DNA of 64,000 nt from JBFIHF01 sp964411125 (lineage in GTDB: Bacteria > Myxococcota_A > Bradymonadia > Bradymonadales > Bradymonadaceae): positions 5,311 through 69,310 of the forward strand of contig CAYPJU010000031.1 in assembly GCA_964411125.1 (NCBI GenBank), given 5' to 3'. Shown in pieces: positions 63,924-64,000 of the stretch. A program made the translations under genes and the position numbers. Within the stretch, counting starts at the first letter, position 1; the number at the start of each line of letters is the position of its first letter. The notes under the pieces were generated by a model. The model saw only the letters and a program-made list of their open reading frames with translations, ran no database searches and was not told the DNA's origin.

Positions 63924-64000
63924 GGGACCGGCCTTCGGCCGGTGTTGGACCTCGCTTCGCTCGGTGTGGGACCGGCCTTCGGCCGGTGTTGGACCTCGCT
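63924..64000. repeat. 44-bp tandem repeat with hairpins, cut by the window end
   Basis: One full 44-bp unit (63924-63967) and 33 bases of an identical second unit (63968-64000). Each holds the hairpin ACCGGCC-TTC-GGCCGGT followed by TTGGACCTCGCTTCGCTCGG. There are no unique spacers, so it is not a CRISPR. It probably belongs to a dispersed palindromic repeat family. Confidence 0.75.

Noticed and set aside
63924..64000. Possible CRISPR array
   Set aside because: The identical units abut without unique spacers and no cas gene is present.

Overview
The window is one high-GC stretch (roughly 65% by eye) of a Gram-negative, probably predatory or social deltaproteobacterium-type organism (Myxococcota, or Bradymonadales-like). 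The grounds are six eukaryote-like Ser/Thr kinases in 64 kb, many lipoproteins with Cys-rich, Asn-Gly or Asp-Gly-rich linkers, thrombospondin type-3 calcium repeats, a MYXO-CTERM-like C-terminus, a bacterial alpha-2-macroglobulin next to a PBP1C, and frequent GTG/TTG starts. This is inference from gene content; no rRNA or tRNA gene was seen. A run of 100 N (44209-44308) marks an assembly gap of unknown true size.

Layout. 1-7868: the C-terminal part of a penicillin-binding transpeptidase, a tail-anchored kinase, two translationally coupled ABC ATPase/permease pairs and a leucyl aminopeptidase. 7981-15139: an atypical Gfo/Idh/MocA protein, a Cys-rich lipoprotein, a diacylglycerol-kinase-like lipid kinase, a phosphomannomutase, a Liv-type substrate-binding lipoprotein and a PLP decarboxylase. 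15140-16175 has no convincing gene. 16176-22127 (minus strand): a Liv-type importer operon (livF, livG, acyl-CoA ligase, livH, livM) and a small membrane protein, divergent from a type IB topoisomerase. 23250-30619 (minus): four kinases in a row, three of them carrying an extracytoplasmic domain related to PHB-depolymerase/feruloyl-esterase enzymes.

30764-46546 is an envelope and surface region: a VWA lipoprotein, a NifU-like protein with a coupled LTxxQ lipoprotein, a large Ig/TSP3 surface protein, an M15 D,D-peptidase, the alpha-2-macroglobulin and PBP1C. 46548-51188 (minus): a kinase, a TPR membrane protein, a lipoprotein of unknown function and a Cys-rich duplicated lipoprotein. 51437-63899 is more metabolic: acylating acetaldehyde dehydrogenase, purine nucleoside phosphorylase with cytidine deaminase, LysR/aconitase, a RAYT transposase between REP-like palindromes, a PhnA-like protein, an MFS exporter, ApaH and cystathionine beta-synthase. 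The window ends in a 44-bp repeat.

The most interesting candidate for an undescribed system is the four-kinase operon. In all three ectodomains the position that holds the catalytic Ser in active relatives is Ala or Gly and the oxyanion-hole His-Gly is altered, while the acid and His regions and the disulfide-rich C-terminus remain. I infer a set of pseudo-esterase ligand receptors that signal through cytoplasmic Ser/Thr kinase domains.
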